From: Acholeplasma sp.
Lineage (GTDB): Bacteria; Bacillota_I; Bacilli_A; Acholeplasmatales; Acholeplasmataceae
Direction: 5' to 3'
DNA length: 54,642 nucleotides
NCBI GenBank assembly: GCA_003605085.1
Contig: QZKD01000006.1
Span: forward strand, 1-54,642
Below are positions 9,248 through 18,226 of the stretch, piece after piece. Below the pieces are notes generated by a model. That model saw only the letters and a list, made by a program, of their open reading frames with translations. It was not told the DNA's origin and ran no database searches. The first letter of the stretch is position 1. The number at the start of each line of letters is the position of its first letter. Made by a program: the position numbers and the translations under genes.

Positions 9248-9256
9248 AGGTCCTCC

Positions 9257-10591
9257 TTACATCCTTAGGGTTTTCTTTAAAAGTATTTTTGCTTCTTGAG
9301 GATATATTCTTGAAAGTACACCTAGCGAAGCAAAAATATAATCGTGATCTCTATAGATAGGTATATTAGGATCAGGTACAAGTTTGGTTTGTTGTTTCTT
9401 CAAGTAACGACGAACTATGTCTTCACCATTCTTCGCATAAAGAAGTGCTCCACCCGTCAAACAGATAGCTTTGACTTGTGTACAATCTTTTCCTTCGGGG
9501 ATAACCTTATAACCGTTGATGGTAAATACTTTTTTTAGATCACCTACGTGCCGGTCAATAGCAAGTTCTACACAGCGTTCCGTGAGAAGATCGATGATGT
9601 GTTGACCCTCTTTCGTTTCTGGAATAAAAGGTTCGGTTTCCAAGATATGCGTGATCTCTAATCTTTGCATTCCAAAACGTTGCTTTATTTCAAAATCTTT
9701 TAGTGTATCCAAAACCATCTTACGGTTGATATAAACTCCTAAGTCTCCCTCAACGGTTCGCTTTTGAAAAGGTTCACCTTCAAGCATCCGTTCGAACTCA
9801 GGTTTTGGCTTTGAAATGGAATGAACATCAGTGGTTGCTCCTCCGACATCAAGGGTCATCACACCATCAAACATTTCATCTAAAAGCATCGTAGAATCCA
9901 TCACAGCACCTGGCGTAGGGATGATCACATGATCGACCATCTTAAAGATATCTTTCATGCCTTTGGCGTGAATGATATGTTCTTCAAATGTCTTATAAAT
10001 GGCCTCACGAAGAGGAATAATATTAAACATATCCACCCTGGGATACACGTTCTCGACCAAAGTGATATGTGCTTTATTTAAGTTCTTAATTCGCTCATGA
10101 TTCGCGATATTCCCCGCGTAAATAATGGGTATGCCTAGATCGATGACATCAAGTAAATTGGCAAAGGCTACGTCTTTTTCACCAAAATCTGTCCCACCTG
10201 CAATGATGATCATATTGGGTTTGATTTGCTTGATCTTTTCAAGATGCTCTGATGCTAGACGGTTAGCGGTAATCAAGTGAATATTACCACCTGCATTGAG
10301 TGCAGCTTCTTTGGCAGCACGCGCTGTCATGTCATACACAAGACCATGTACCGTAATCTTTAAACCGCCTGCTGCAGAAGAGGATGCGAAAAATTCATCA
10401 TAGTGAATTTCATCGATGTTTAAGTTTTTCTTCAAGTCTAAAATGGCTAGAGATAATCCCTCTCTAACGTCTGTTTCCACGGTGGTTTGATGAATACCTC
10501 GACCGATAAATGCTATCTCATCTTTGAGATTGAACGCATTCACCACGGTGGTGGTTGATCCAATTTCGGCAATCAAACAATCAACGTTCAT
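9257..10591 (-). CDS. GlmL/MutL-like ASKHA ATPase, putative aminomutase chaperone
   Basis: A 444-residue protein of the GlmL family. It opens with the ASKHA phosphate-1 motif (AEIGSTTTVV, about 7-16) and has a second diagnostic loop, TLDVGGATTDVHS (about 247-259), and LTGGALLYA towards the C-terminus. GlmL proteins accompany B12-dependent glutamate mutase and ornithine aminomutase and are thought to reactivate the cobalamin enzyme. Here it directly follows oraE, overlapping it by 11 bp without its own clear ribosome site, so translational coupling is likely. This MutL is unrelated to the mismatch-repair protein. Confidence 0.88.
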   Translation of the reverse strand: MNVDCLIAEIGSTTTVVNAFNLKDEIAFIGRGIHQTTVETDVREGLSLAILDLKKNLNIDEIHYDEFFASSSAAGGLKITVHGLVYDMTARAAKEAALNAGGNIHLITANRLASEHLEKIKQIKPNMIIIAGGTDFGEKDVAFANLLDVIDLGIPIIYAGNIANHERIKNLNKAHITLVENVYPRVDMFNIIPLREAIYKTFEEHIIHAKGMKDIFKMVDHVIIPTPGAVMDSTMLLDEMFDGVMTLDVGGATTDVHSISKPKPEFERMLEGEPFQKRTVEGDLGVYINRKMVLDTLKDFEIKQRFGMQRLEITHILETEPFIPETKEGQHIIDLLTERCVELAIDRHVGDLKKVFTINGYKVIPEGKDCTQVKAICLTGGALLYAKNGEDIVRRYLKKQQTKLVPDPNIPIYRDHDYIFASLGVLSRIYPQEAKILLKKTLRM

Positions 10592-12779
10592 GCATTTTTT
10601 GATGGTGCTTCACGATAAAGCTTGCCACATCTTTTCCTTTCGTTCCTCGTGTAAATCCTTGATCCATACCATATTTTCTAGCTAAATCTGGAGTGACTTG
10701 TGTTCCACCAGCAATTAAAATGAGTTGATCTCTCACGCCTTTTTCTATGGCATATTGATGAAGTTTTTCCATATTCTTGTAATGGACATCATCATGAGAA
10801 ATGATGAGTGAAATCATGATCACTTGACTCTTGGTTTCAATCGCTGCATCGACAAACTTTTCGATGGGAACGCTTGTCCCTAAATATTGATAAGACATTC
10901 CATATTTTTCTATGCCGCCATGCTTAATATCTAAAACTTCACGCATGCCTACACTGTGTTCATCAGAGCCACCTGTGCCTGCAATAACCTTAAGTTCATG
11001 GTGTTTAACATAGTCCAAAATATAACTATCTTCGAGGACTTCTTCTTTCTCTTTGATCACTAAATCATTCATGTCAATATCAAAAGGAACAACTCCTTTG
11101 AGCTGAATGCGTGTGCCTTCCACAGGATGAAGTGTTTCTTTATGAATAACTTCAGGTTGTGTAAGACCCATTTTTTTAGCCACTTCAAGCGCTGCAACTT
11201 CACTGATCTCTTCACGTTGAGGAAAGAAGAGGTCGAGTGTGACAACTCCATCGCCAAGCCATTGTACTTCAGGTTTTAGCTTCGAAGTGCTGCGATAAAT
11301 TTCATTTTCCTTTAAACGAACATTGACTGAATCATTTTCATCGAGTTCATCGATGTATTGGATTTTACTTCGATCTTCAAACGTGCAACCTTTGATGAGT
11401 TTGCTTGGTTCATCGTGATCACTTAGTCCATATTGTTTTATGTTGTTATACCCATAATGTGCAGTGACAGGAGCCATATAGCGTGTGTTTCGTTTAATGA
11501 TGGTATTTGCGCCAATTCCGCCTTCCATCTTACGAGAGATGCCATCACCACTTCGCTCTGGATAATAGCCACTATCGACAAACATACCTTCTTCAACCGC
11601 TTGATAATAACCACCCATCGCTAGGATCTCTTCCATCATGAGTATAGCTCGTTCTTTGAGTTCTCGCTTCTTCTCAACGAGATAACCTTCTTTTTTAAAT
11701 TCAAGCATCGATAAAAGATCATCCATACCCATCATGGCTTGTTTCGCTGTATCCAAAGCTTCGATATTATACACATGCCAAGGGACATTTCTTCCCTCAT
11801 CAGGCGTGATGGTTGATTGAATATCGGCTGAGGTAAGACGAGAAACGAGTAGATTTAACACATGGGTCACCGTCGCTTCACGCGTCGATGAATCCATATA
11901 TTTCGTATTCATTTGCGCACGCATTTTATAACGATCCATGAATTCTCTAAGTGCTATTGCATAAGGCAAATTGATCTTAATATCTGGTGATGGTGGTGCT
12001 GCAGGCGGAACCGTTGAAAGACAGATTAAATCAGGACGAATGCCGATACGTTCGCTCATCCGGCTATTGATCGCATGTTGAACAAAAAGTTCTGGCATGA
12101 CCTTCCATGCATCTCTAGCCGTTGCATTCGCATTGTGTGCCCCATCGATTTGCGCAAGGCCACCGAATGCCATAATCTTTTTGCTTTCAGCAGCATCCAC
12201 GAAACTACGAATCATATTGATATTGCGATATAGAATATTGTATTGCGGGTCTTGATGGGCACCATTGACGCCCTCTTCAACAAACATGACTGCAATCTCA
12301 GGCCCAGCAACACCACTGACGTAAGAGTGATAATTAATGGGACGACCCACTTCATCTTCAATCATATCGAGGGCTTTTCGTTGAGCTCGTACCTGTTTTC
12401 GTGTAATGGGGACTCCACCAATCCCTTGAGGTGTACCTTCAAGAAGACCATCCATATGCGATTGACCGGCGGTGCGAATCACCATGATGTGATCCGCGCC
12501 GTGCCATGCTGCCATCCGCATACGTCTGATATCATCTTCAAAGCGTCCTGAAGCGATTTCTGTGGTGATGGTTGAATCTGGTTGTGGATCGATCCCACCA
12601 AGATGTCTTGCTGCAGGAAGTGGAATAAAATTCTTTAACGATGCACTCGCTTGAACATAGTGAAAAGGACCCAGATCGATGGGTGCTTTATCCCGCCATA
12701 CCCAACCTCTGCGTCTTGGCGAGTAATTTTCGAGGTTATCTAGGATGTGATGAATGTCAATCTTTTCATGAATCTTCAT
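10581..12779 (-). CDS. oraE: D-ornithine 4,5-aminomutase, large subunit
   Basis: Adenosylcobalamin- and PLP-dependent isomerase converting D-ornithine to (2R,4S)-2,4-diaminopentanoate with OraS. The 732 residues match the family. The N-terminal TIM-barrel part contains RTAGQSHMDGLLEG and the tail is a Rossmann B12 domain. DEHSVG (606-611) is the DxHxxG base-off motif with axial His608; Lys619, 11 residues on, has the spacing known for the PLP lysine of this class (same spacing as in KamE). Overlaps oraS by 4 bp. The cofactor is presumably supplied through the nearby adenosyltransferase and B12 uptake unit. Confidence 0.97.
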   Translation of the reverse strand: MKIHEKIDIHHILDNLENYSPRRRGWVWRDKAPIDLGPFHYVQASASLKNFIPLPAARHLGGIDPQPDSTITTEIASGRFEDDIRRMRMAAWHGADHIMVIRTAGQSHMDGLLEGTPQGIGGVPITRKQVRAQRKALDMIEDEVGRPINYHSYVSGVAGPEIAVMFVEEGVNGAHQDPQYNILYRNINMIRSFVDAAESKKIMAFGGLAQIDGAHNANATARDAWKVMPELFVQHAINSRMSERIGIRPDLICLSTVPPAAPPSPDIKINLPYAIALREFMDRYKMRAQMNTKYMDSSTREATVTHVLNLLVSRLTSADIQSTITPDEGRNVPWHVYNIEALDTAKQAMMGMDDLLSMLEFKKEGYLVEKKRELKERAILMMEEILAMGGYYQAVEEGMFVDSGYYPERSGDGISRKMEGGIGANTIIKRNTRYMAPVTAHYGYNNIKQYGLSDHDEPSKLIKGCTFEDRSKIQYIDELDENDSVNVRLKENEIYRSTSKLKPEVQWLGDGVVTLDLFFPQREEISEVAALEVAKKMGLTQPEVIHKETLHPVEGTRIQLKGVVPFDIDMNDLVIKEKEEVLEDSYILDYVKHHELKVIAGTGGSDEHSVGMREVLDIKHGGIEKYGMSYQYLGTSVPIEKFVDAAIETKSQVIMISLIISHDDVHYKNMEKLHQYAIEKGVRDQLILIAGGTQVTPDLARKYGMDQGFTRGTKGKDVASFIVKHHQKMHER

Positions 12780-13135
12780 CTTAAAAATACCTCCTTATAT
12801 GAAGCTATTTCTTCGGATGAAAGGAGTTTTAAACCCGCTTCACGAATGGTAAGATGATGATCTTGAGCATAGCGAAAAACGATATGACCTGTACCATATT
12901 CAATGAGGTTATGTTCCATCATCTTATCGGTGAGTTGTTTAGCCTCAATGCTTGAAAATCCCATACGCATGAGCACACTGCGTTCAATGGCTGGAGTCGT
13001 GTAATGATACGCCATATCTAAAAGAGGATCGATCAGTTGATCCGTTAATTTTTCGAAATAAACTTTTAATTCTTGATCGGATAGATGTGCTAAATGGGCA
13101 CGTCTTGTTGCAAAGTCATCTACTCTTGATTTCAT
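12776..13135 (-). CDS. oraS: D-ornithine 4,5-aminomutase, small subunit
   Basis: A 119-residue alpha-helical partner of OraE with the family-typical length and position immediately before oraE. Features include RRAHLAHLSDQELK near the N-terminus and PAIERSVLMRMGFSS about residues 49-63. It has no cofactor motif of its own; in the known enzyme it stabilises the OraE barrel. The ATG follows the ortB stop directly, with GGAGAG upstream. Confidence 0.93.
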   Translation of the reverse strand: MKSRVDDFATRRAHLAHLSDQELKVYFEKLTDQLIDPLLDMAYHYTTPAIERSVLMRMGFSSIEAKQLTDKMMEHNLIEYGTGHIVFRYAQDHHLTIREAGLKLLSSEEIASYKEVFLR

Positions 13136-14518
13136 TCATCTCTCCTCCATCAATGCCTTAACTTTATCTTTGGTGATGTTTAATTCGAGTGCTAAATATT
13201 GATAGTCTTCTTCAAACAACATCACATCTTTATAGCGTTTTAAATAAGATAATCTGAGTTGATCAAGGGGAATATCTTTATGTTTCAACATGCTTGCTGA
13301 GCTAGGAAAAATCAAGTTTGTTCCCGGTTTTTCATTGAGTGGATTTCCCAATACAAGATTGATCCCTCGGTCCATAGCAAACGAGATCTGTGCATTCATA
13401 TGTTTACCAGCACCTGTGTACTCGGTTTCTTGAACGACAATGATTTCATCTTCTTTCATCGAAGTAGCCATACTAAACGCTAAGGCTAAACTCGTATTTC
13501 CTGCAGGACCTCTTTCCATACCTTCAAGAAGAGCTAAGGCTTCTGTGATAAAGAAGACAGAACCTTGATTCACAAGCCCATAACCATCCATGTATCTCAG
13601 TGGTCTAGCCGCACTTCTTGGTACATCGCTTCGGTCGGGAAATGTGGTAAATGGAATACCAAATCCCGTATGACCTGTCGTAAATGATTTTAGGTTGAAA
13701 TCATGATCAGATGCCATGTGAAGTCCTGTTAGATCCACACTTGCAGCCATGATTTTTGTCTCTAAAGCTCCCGCTTTTTTTAGTCCTCGTGCGGTTCCCG
13801 TTAAGTTTCCACCACCTGCATTCGTGCAGATGACAACTTCAGGATATTTGTGTTCTTCTTTCATCATGTCTTGTGCAATCTCATACCCTAGGGTTTCGAT
13901 ACCCATGATGCCATAAGGGGAATAAAGAGAGGCATTAAAATAGCCTGTTTCTTCTAAAAGCATTAAAAATTGATAAAAGAGCTCTGGTCCAACAGATAGT
14001 TGAACTACGTCTGCACCATAGGCTTGACATGCTCTGGCTTTTTCAATGATTTCAGGTTGTCCAACCCCATTGGAATCGTAACATTCTTGAACGATGATAC
14101 ATTTAAGACCTTCCCTTGCTGCTAAAGCGGCGACAGCGGCACCATAGTTGCCTGAGGTTGCTGCAATCACTCCTTTAAAACCAAGTTTTTTGGCTTGATG
14201 AATGGCCATGGCAGCACGCCGTGCTTTGAAAGATCCCGATAGATTTTGTGCTTCATCTTTGAGAAAAATACGTGCACCATAACCTGGTTCTGCAAATTTT
14301 CTTGCATAGGCTGAAAGTCGTTTTAATTCAATGAGGGGTGTATTTCCTATATTATTTTCTTTTTGGATTCGAATCACATCGTCTAAGGTATACCCTGAGG
14401 ATGCCATCATTTTTTCATAATCAAACCCAATGCCTGGATCTTCGAATGCTTCATAATCCATTCGGAGGGCTTGACGCATGATGTCTTGTTTACGGTTCAT
14501 CACATCTTGATAACTCAT
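13136..14518 (-). CDS. ortB: 2-amino-4-oxopentanoate thiolase, beta subunit
   Basis: PLP-dependent subunit of the OrtAB thiolase, which cleaves 2-amino-4-oxopentanoate with CoA to acetyl-CoA and D-alanine. The 460-residue fold-type II enzyme resembles threonine synthase: GNTPLIELKRL, the PLP lysine in NLSGSFKARRA (about 96-106), ATSGNYGAAVAALA, and the phosphate-binding glycine loop CTNAGGGNLTG (about 231-241). The ATG overlaps the ortA stop in ATGA. Threonine synthase itself is ruled out mainly by the neighbouring ortA and oraS. Confidence 0.94.
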   Translation of the reverse strand: MSYQDVMNRKQDIMRQALRMDYEAFEDPGIGFDYEKMMASSGYTLDDVIRIQKENNIGNTPLIELKRLSAYARKFAEPGYGARIFLKDEAQNLSGSFKARRAAMAIHQAKKLGFKGVIAATSGNYGAAVAALAAREGLKCIIVQECYDSNGVGQPEIIEKARACQAYGADVVQLSVGPELFYQFLMLLEETGYFNASLYSPYGIMGIETLGYEIAQDMMKEEHKYPEVVICTNAGGGNLTGTARGLKKAGALETKIMAASVDLTGLHMASDHDFNLKSFTTGHTGFGIPFTTFPDRSDVPRSAARPLRYMDGYGLVNQGSVFFITEALALLEGMERGPAGNTSLALAFSMATSMKEDEIIVVQETEYTGAGKHMNAQISFAMDRGINLVLGNPLNEKPGTNLIFPSSASMLKHKDIPLDQLRLSYLKRYKDVMLFEEDYQYLALELNITKDKVKALMEER

Positions 14519-14811
14519 GATAGATCCTCCGTTTCCTTAAGAATCGTTTGTCTAATCTCAGATAATATGGGAACATAATGCCCAAAATTATGCGAAAAGA
14601 ACGGATTCACTTGAACTAAAATTCCTCGTTCAATCCGTTGAGTCATTGTTTTTATCTCGACCATATCTCCTATATTTGCTGAACTGATCAAATATCCTCT
14701 CTGTCGCATTTCGAAAGGGACTTGTCTGGTATCCATAGGTAGTTGTGGTGCACGTTCTTCTGGTGTAAGGATCATCCGATATATTTCAACATACGTCATG
14801 GCTTCTATCAT
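14515..14811 (-). CDS. ortA: 2-amino-4-oxopentanoate thiolase, alpha subunit
   Basis: A 98-residue OrtA with the usual length and position upstream of ortB. YVEIYRMILTPEERAPQLP (about 7-25) is the recognisable N-terminal family stretch. It is the first gene of the long minus-strand operon: GGAGG lies 7 bases before the ATG, and a promoter with an overlapping catabolite site lies directly upstream. The protein has no cofactor motif and is believed to complete the OrtB active site or bind CoA. Confidence 0.92.
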   Translation of the reverse strand: MIEAMTYVEIYRMILTPEERAPQLPMDTRQVPFEMRQRGYLISSANIGDMVEIKTMTQRIERGILVQVNPFFSHNFGHYVPILSEIRQTILKETEDLS

Positions 14812-14850
14812 TTTTATACCTCCATTGACATAAAAAAAGGGACGAACATC

Positions 14851-14864
14851 TGTAAGCGCTTACT
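14851..14864 (+). promoter_or_regulatory. cre (CcpA) operator at the ornithine/arginine operon promoter
   Basis: TGTAAGCGCTTACT is an almost ideal catabolite responsive element (TGWAANCGNTNWCA; last base differs), with a perfect 12-bp palindrome core. It lies just downstream of the candidate -10, at about +2 to +15 of the ortA transcript, a position where bound CcpA would block initiation or elongation. No ccpA is in this window. Confidence 0.82.
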
Positions 14865-14872
14865 CTATCCTT

Positions 14873-14901
14873 ATGATATCATTTTTGCCCTTTTTTGTAT
14901 A
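14873..14901 (-). promoter_or_regulatory. candidate promoter for ortA-arcC operon
   Basis: Minus-strand TATACA (14901-14896), 17-bp spacer, TATCAT (14878-14873). The -35 is weak, the -10 is good, and the spacing is ideal; the cre site follows immediately. Confidence 0.5.
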
Positions 14902-14927
14902 GCCCTTCGCGCGCAAATAGAAAAAAT

Positions 14928-14950
14928 AGGAAATCTCAAAGATTTCCTAA
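14928..14950 (-). terminator. intrinsic terminator after ord
   Basis: Minus strand: TAGGAAATC stem, five-base loop, GATTTCCTA, then TTTTTT. It ends the ord transcript, so ord and ortA are transcribed separately although functionally one pathway. Confidence 0.85.
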
Positions 14951-14959
14951 AAAAGTTAC

Positions 14960-16003
14960 TTAATGTTCGATAAGATCTCTCATATCTCCAAGAATTGCTC
15001 GAGGTACGGGTAGATCAAGCATCGTCTTTAATCCAGGTTTCGCATTGATGACGTGTGGAATCATATTGACACACATCGCAATCGTACCCACACCTCCATC
15101 GATTTCGGGTGTAATCGACATATGAATGTTGGGGGTTCCTTTAAGATTGATATAGTCTCCGGTATGGGTTCCTTCTATCTCAGGTTCGATTTGTTGAGGG
15201 TGAATCATATCGATAAAGACGTTACCATTGAGTAATCCCTGTCCAGTCATATTGATACCTGCAACATGTCCCGCTTTAGCTTCACCAAAGAGACTCTTTC
15301 GATCGATGGTGGTGACAATAGGTGCCATTTGCTGTTGAAAACCATCGAGTTTAACACCAAGAGCATCTGAAATCATCATGACTGACTCATGAAAACCCAC
15401 ATGACCTGCCAGTTTACCATCTGCCACGAGATGATGATAATCACCAAGAGAGAGGCCAACACCTTGTTCATGCATGACAGTTGGTCCAAATGGGGATAAG
15501 GAATTGATGCGTTTTGCTTCAATGTGTTCGACATCGACCATGGTTCCCGTTAATGCAACGACGAGTAAATCCATGATAAATCCTGGATTAATCCCGGTAC
15601 CAAGTACAGTCACGTTAAATGCTTTGGCTATATGATCAATTTGTAAAGCAAGTTTTGGTTCGCTTGCCATGGGATATGCCATTTCTTCAGCAGTGCTGAT
15701 GACATTGATGCCATAAGAAACGACTTTCTTGATTTTTTCATACGCACCTTTGACAAAACTATCTGTGCATAGTAAAACAATATCAGGTCGGTGATGACTC
15801 AAAATATGATCGATATCTGATTCGATGATAACTGATGGATGATCGGATTCAACAGGGATAAGTGTGCGAATATCTAAGCCTACGATCTCTGGATTACGAT
15901 CACATACTCCTTTAATTTCTACTCCTTTTTTGAGCATAAGCATTTGAGCCATACCACGACCCATTGCCCCAAAACCCCAAATAACTACTTTTACTTTATC
16001 CAT
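14960..16003 (-). CDS. ord: 2,4-diaminopentanoate dehydrogenase
   Basis: NAD(P)-dependent oxidative deaminase converting 2,4-diaminopentanoate to 2-amino-4-oxopentanoate between the OraSE and OrtAB steps. The Rossmann glycine loop is WGFGAMGRGMAQML (about 9-22) in a dihydrodipicolinate-reductase-like fold; VLGTGINPGFIMDLLV (about 133-148) is conserved in Ord. Length 347. AAGGAGG precedes the ATG. In related clusters ord sits next to ortA in the same operon; here a terminator separates it, and it follows the adenosyltransferase by only 11 bp instead. Confidence 0.94.
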   Translation of the reverse strand: MDKVKVVIWGFGAMGRGMAQMLMLKKGVEIKGVCDRNPEIVGLDIRTLIPVESDHPSVIIESDIDHILSHHRPDIVLLCTDSFVKGAYEKIKKVVSYGINVISTAEEMAYPMASEPKLALQIDHIAKAFNVTVLGTGINPGFIMDLLVVALTGTMVDVEHIEAKRINSLSPFGPTVMHEQGVGLSLGDYHHLVADGKLAGHVGFHESVMMISDALGVKLDGFQQQMAPIVTTIDRKSLFGEAKAGHVAGINMTGQGLLNGNVFIDMIHPQQIEPEIEGTHTGDYINLKGTPNIHMSITPEIDGGVGTIAMCVNMIPHVINAKPGLKTMLDLPVPRAILGDMRDLIEH

Positions 16004-16014
16004 GAGATCCTCCT

Positions 16015-16515
16015 TTACTGGACTTCATCAAAGTATCTAGCTAATGTGAATAGAAAGTCAGATAGACGATTGATATACTGAAGTGAGCATTCATTGATGG
16101 GTTGATCTTCACCTAATCTTACCAGTTCACGTTCAGCTCGTCTGACGGTCACTCTTGCAAGATTAAGCCAAGAGCCGGCTTTCGTCTGATCGAGTTTGAT
16201 AAAACGGGTAAGTGGTTTTAAAAAGCTATCGTAATGATCGAGTCTTGATTCAATCCAAACGACATTTTCATTCGTTGTGATAGATTTTTCAGGATCGTTT
16301 AACGCAATCTCATGCGCCATAGAAAAAAGATGAGCATGAATCTGATCCAAATCATTAATGACTTCTTCGAGACGAATATAGTGTTTCGCCATTAAAATGA
16401 CAGCCATTGATTCGTCAAGTGTTCCATTGACCATCATATGTTGATCAGCTTTACTGACACGTTTATTGAATAGATCGGTTTGGCCTTTGTCACCACGTTT
16501 AGTATATATTTTCAC
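16015..16515 (-). CDS. PduO-type cob(I)alamin adenosyltransferase
   Basis: Makes adenosylcobalamin from cob(I)alamin and ATP. IYTKRGDKGQTDLF (start) is the PduO ATP-binding loop, VNGTLDES follows in place of the usual G-x-x-DE motif, and TRVTVRRAERELVRL-like (seen as ARVTVRRAERELV, about 118-130) is the C-terminal signature helix. The GTG at 16515 is taken as the start: AAAGGAT lies upstream and the longer reading would overlap the previous gene. It sits between the lysine and ornithine operons, both of which need adenosylcobalamin, and would also serve the class II ribonucleotide reductase. Confidence 0.92.
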   Translation of the reverse strand: MKIYTKRGDKGQTDLFNKRVSKADQHMMVNGTLDESMAVILMAKHYIRLEEVINDLDQIHAHLFSMAHEIALNDPEKSITTNENVVWIESRLDHYDSFLKPLTRFIKLDQTKAGSWLNLARVTVRRAERELVRLGEDQPINECSLQYINRLSDFLFTLARYFDEVQ

Positions 16516-16522
16516 GATATAA

Positions 16523-16843
16523 TCATCCTTTCTTTTTCTTTTCTTTAGGCATGGGTAATGCATCATATGTTATGACGATAAGTTTCCACAAACTTTCTCT
16601 ATTATCCGTATCTTCAATCAAAAAATACGGTTTTCCTTTGGCATAAAAAGCTTCATATTGTGGTTGAATGAGATAGCTTTTTCCTTCATCTGTAGGTTTG
16701 ATATATAGTTTGTTATCCGCGAGAACACCGACCATCTTTTCTTTATAAAACATCCCATATTCACCAAACATTTTTTTAAATGTCACATAACCTAAGAATG
16801 AACATTGATCTTGAATATAGTCCTTAAAATCAATGCTTGTCAT
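16523..16843 (-). CDS. TfoX N-terminal domain protein
   Basis: A 106-residue single-domain protein of the TfoX-N family. FKKMFGEYGMFYKEKMVGVLADNKLYIKP (about 22-50) follows the family pattern of an FGxYG turn and a beta hairpin ending in LY-K. The C-terminus is lysine-rich (KEKKKKG). The ATG at 16843 is chosen over a TTG 12 bases earlier. Only the N-terminal half of classical TfoX (Sxy) is present, so a role in competence should not be assumed; the stand-alone domain has no settled function. Confidence 0.8.
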   Translation of the reverse strand: MTSIDFKDYIQDQCSFLGYVTFKKMFGEYGMFYKEKMVGVLADNKLYIKPTDEGKSYLIQPQYEAFYAKGKPYFLIEDTDNRESLWKLIVITYDALPMPKEKKKKG

Positions 16844-17411
16844 GATGAAAATCAATCCTTCCGTAGATAGTGATTAACCAAATCGCAAGCACTAACCAGA
16901 ATAAACGTTCGGTGAAACCTGCGATGGATGGAATCAGTAATGAGAAAAGTGCTGGAATCAGCATGGCTATTGCAAAACATAAATTGAATAGGCGCAATTT
17001 TTCAACTTTGACTAAAAATACATGGAGCAATGCTGCTAAAACGACGGATCCTTGTGCGATAAATAATGCATAGAAATGGAACATAGTAATCATATCAGCT
17101 GAATCCACATTCCATAAGCCCATTAATATCAACGCGATACCTAGAACCATCATCGGTAACAAAAGTGAAGAAAGAATTTCTTCTTTTTGTTTAAACCATC
17201 CCACGACGAGTAAAACAAGGACTCCAAAACCTATCCATCCTACATTCATCATCCAACTATAGGTTAATCCCTCTTCACCTAACCATGAGATTTGATCTCG
17301 TATGACGTTATACCTATCAGGGGCATAGATGACAGCAATGATTTGAACCACCAAAAAAAACACGAGTGGAATAATCCAAGGGGTCCATCTAATTCGATTG
17401 AGTTTCAACAT
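16830..17411 (-). CDS. DUF998-like integral membrane protein
   Basis: A 193-residue hydrophobic protein with six predicted membrane segments (about 12-29, 54-72, 82-98, 108-130, 139-155, 163-180). An early DRYNVIRDQISWLGEEG loop resembles the DUF998 signature near the first extracellular turn. AAAGGAGG precedes the ATG. It overlaps the TfoX-N gene by 14 bp. No terminator is obvious between kamE and this gene, so read-through from the lysine operon is possible. Function unknown. Confidence 0.65.
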   Translation of the reverse strand: MLKLNRIRWTPWIIPLVFFLVVQIIAVIYAPDRYNVIRDQISWLGEEGLTYSWMMNVGWIGFGVLVLLVVGWFKQKEEILSSLLLPMMVLGIALILMGLWNVDSADMITMFHFYALFIAQGSVVLAALLHVFLVKVEKLRLFNLCFAIAMLIPALFSLLIPSIAGFTERLFWLVLAIWLITIYGRIDFHHDKH

Positions 17412-17467
17412 GTATTCCTCCTTTAGAGGTTATTTCTATTTTACCACATCAAACATATGGAGAGATA

Positions 17468-18226
17468 TCATGACGTCTTCGTCTTAATTCCTTTAAGTTT
17501 AAGTTTCTTCACTGCAAAAGATGCTACATCAAACGCATACTTCTTCGGACCAAATCCTGCATCGTAGCCTAATTCTTTAGCTAGTGCATGATGAATTCTT
17601 GGTCCACCAATAATCACAATAAAATCGTCACGTTTGTTTTCTGCTTCAAGAAGTTCAATGAATGATGTTAGATTTTGTATATGTACATCTTTTTGAGTCA
17701 CTGTCTGACTAATGAGAATGACATCTGCTTTTGCTTCAATGGCTTTTTCTAGTAAAACTTCATTATCGACTTGTCCCCCAAGGTTGATGGCTTTAATACC
17801 TTTATAACGTTCTAAACCATACTGACCATTATAGCCTTTCATATTCATAATCGCATCAATTCCCACAGTGTGTGCATCTGTTCCAGTGGATGCTCCAATA
17901 AAGACTAAGGGTTCTGTGAAATTTTCTTCAATAAAGGATTCAATGTCTTCTTTACTCATCACATCGTGATCCATCGTGACCACATTCAGTGTTGTGATAT
18001 CCACTTGATGTTCAGCACGACCATACATGATATAAAACGAAAAGTTATCGGATAATGCTTCGCTATGTACGATAGAAGGATCATGAAGTCCCATCTGAAG
18101 TAAGATGTTTTTCGCAGCTTCATCCCCAAGAGGTCCTTGTGGAATCGGTAGCGAAAAAGAGAGTTGAACCTTACCGTCATTTTCGGTATCGCCATAGGGG
18201 CGAATCCATTTAATTTTTTGGTTCAT
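17468..18226 (-). CDS. kamE: lysine 5,6-aminomutase, beta subunit
   Basis: Cobalamin/PLP subunit of the mutase that moves the terminal amino group of D-lysine or beta-lysine; in the lysine fermentation pathway it yields 3,5-diaminohexanoate. GTDAHTVG contains the DxHxxG motif with axial His119; Lys130 is 11 residues later, matching the His133/Lys144 pair of the characterised enzyme. The Rossmann B12 domain covers the C-terminal half. Length 252. It overlaps kamD by 17 bp and has AAGGAG upstream. Last gene of the kam operon. Confidence 0.96.
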   Translation of the reverse strand: MNQKIKWIRPYGDTENDGKVQLSFSLPIPQGPLGDEAAKNILLQMGLHDPSIVHSEALSDNFSFYIMYGRAEHQVDITTLNVVTMDHDVMSKEDIESFIEENFTEPLVFIGASTGTDAHTVGIDAIMNMKGYNGQYGLERYKGIKAINLGGQVDNEVLLEKAIEAKADVILISQTVTQKDVHIQNLTSFIELLEAENKRDDFIVIIGGPRIHHALAKELGYDAGFGPKKYAFDVASFAVKKLKLKGIKTKTS

